This document shows positions 63,601 to 64,000 of a DNA stretch of 64,000 nucleotides, piece by piece. Source of the DNA: Bugula neritina. Taxonomy: Eukaryota > Bryozoa > Gymnolaemata > Cheilostomatida > Bugulidae. The DNA lies in assembly GCA_964035545.1 (NCBI GenBank), contig OZ037765.1, positions 14,626,698 through 14,690,697 of the forward strand. Direction: 5' to 3'. Numbering within the stretch: the stretch's first letter is position 1; each line of letters begins with the position of its first letter. The translations under genes and the position numbers were made by a program. The notes beneath the pieces are model-generated. The model searched no databases, was not told the DNA's origin, and was given only the letters and a program-made list of their open reading frames with translations.

Positions 63601-64000
63601 TTTAGGCACTTTTTAGCACATTTAGGCACTTTTTAGCACATTTAGGCACTTTTTAGCACATTTAGGGACTTTATAGCACATTTAGCCACTTTTAGCACAT
63701 TTAAGCAGTTTTTTAGCACTTTTAGGCACTTTCTAGCACATTTAGGCACTTTTTAGCACATTTAGGCTCTTTTTAGCACATTTAGCCACTTTTAGCACAT
63801 TCAGGCACTTTTTAGCACATTAGTGACTTTTTAGCAAATTTAGGCACTTTTGGCTCATTTAGGCACTTTTTAGCACATTCAAGCACTTTTTAGCACATTT
63901 AGGCACTTTTTAGCACATTGAGGCACTTTTTAGCACATTCAGCCATTTTTAGCACTTTTAGGCACTTTTTAGCACATTTAGGCACTTTTTAGCACATTTA
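60605..64000 (-). repeat. Satellite, 19-20 bp type, reverse orientation
   Basis: Uninterrupted to the window end, ~170 units of GGCACTTTTTAGCACATTTA. Orientation flips at AAAATTTT (60601-60608). A 600-700 bp segment with a specific variant order starts at ~61002 and recurs at ~62841 and ~63662. Short open frames over it are artefacts of the period. Confidence 0.95.

Noticed and set aside
60605-64000. CRISPR-like array or small Lys/Cys-rich proteins in the 3' satellite
   Set aside because: Units are contiguous with no unique spacers; the apparent proteins come from the 20-bp period and occur on either strand.

Overview
This is eukaryotic, almost certainly metazoan, DNA made nearly entirely of transposable elements and satellite; I recognise no host gene. 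Spliced transposon genes, Ty3/gypsy LTR retrotransposons, an RTE-type LINE, a Penelope-like GIY-YIG fragment and an ISL2EU-like transposon (THAP-DDE transposase plus YqaJ nuclease) together suggest a marine invertebrate such as a sponge, cnidarian or mollusc. The species cannot be fixed from the sequence.

Layout. 1-8040: gypsy A, a broken element whose 5' half belongs to one gypsy family and whose 3' half is the RT-integrase of another. 8041-9900: AT-rich, with a MITE and a LINE scrap. 9903-13900 (+): gypsy B, internally deleted but keeping a downstream accessory gene. 14245-14935 (-): Penelope-like endonuclease fragment. 15238-20142 (-): gypsy K, degenerate, with a solo LTR in its own 5' LTR. 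20283-25434 (-): gypsy G, almost intact, with LTRs that look identical, inside a small MITE. 25612-26345 (-): internally deleted LINE. 26838-46250: a three-level nest. Gypsy D (-) is split by a 9.2-kb ISL2EU-like transposon (28123-44867, about 1.07-kb inverted repeats), whose left inverted repeat is in turn split by intact gypsy C (28709-36214, -). 46252-49200 (+): gypsy F, head-to-head with D. 50700-53541 (-): gypsy E, which kept gag and the accessory gene but lost pol. 53700-54560: 15-17 bp tandem repeat with a large palindrome. 55290-64000: 20-bp-based satellite interrupted by an intact RTE LINE (56273-59405) and reversing orientation near 60604.

Main discovery candidate: the gypsy family represented by B, C, D, E and F carries an extra gene (here 'ORF3') between pol and the 3' LTR. 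It encodes a tandem zinc finger (C-X2-C-X12-H-X3-H followed by C-X-C-X12-H-X4-C), a conserved segment after it, a Pro/Ser/Arg-rich middle and a helical C-terminus. In the intact copy its reading frame has no ATG ahead of the fingers. In both C and B a 25-nt first exon (ATG TCT ...) lies 22-25 nt after the pol stop, ends in a GT donor, and joins in frame to a clear 3' splice site. This implies a spliced subgenomic mRNA in a retrotransposon that has no envelope gene. In C, gag and pol are joined by a probable -1 frameshift signal (GTTAAAC, 5-nt spacer, 8-bp all-GC stem). The ISL2EU-like element is a second complete system: a THAP + HTH + DDE transposase with one intron, and a divergent four-exon gene with SAP, SWIM-like and YqaJ nuclease modules. 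All intron phases fit.
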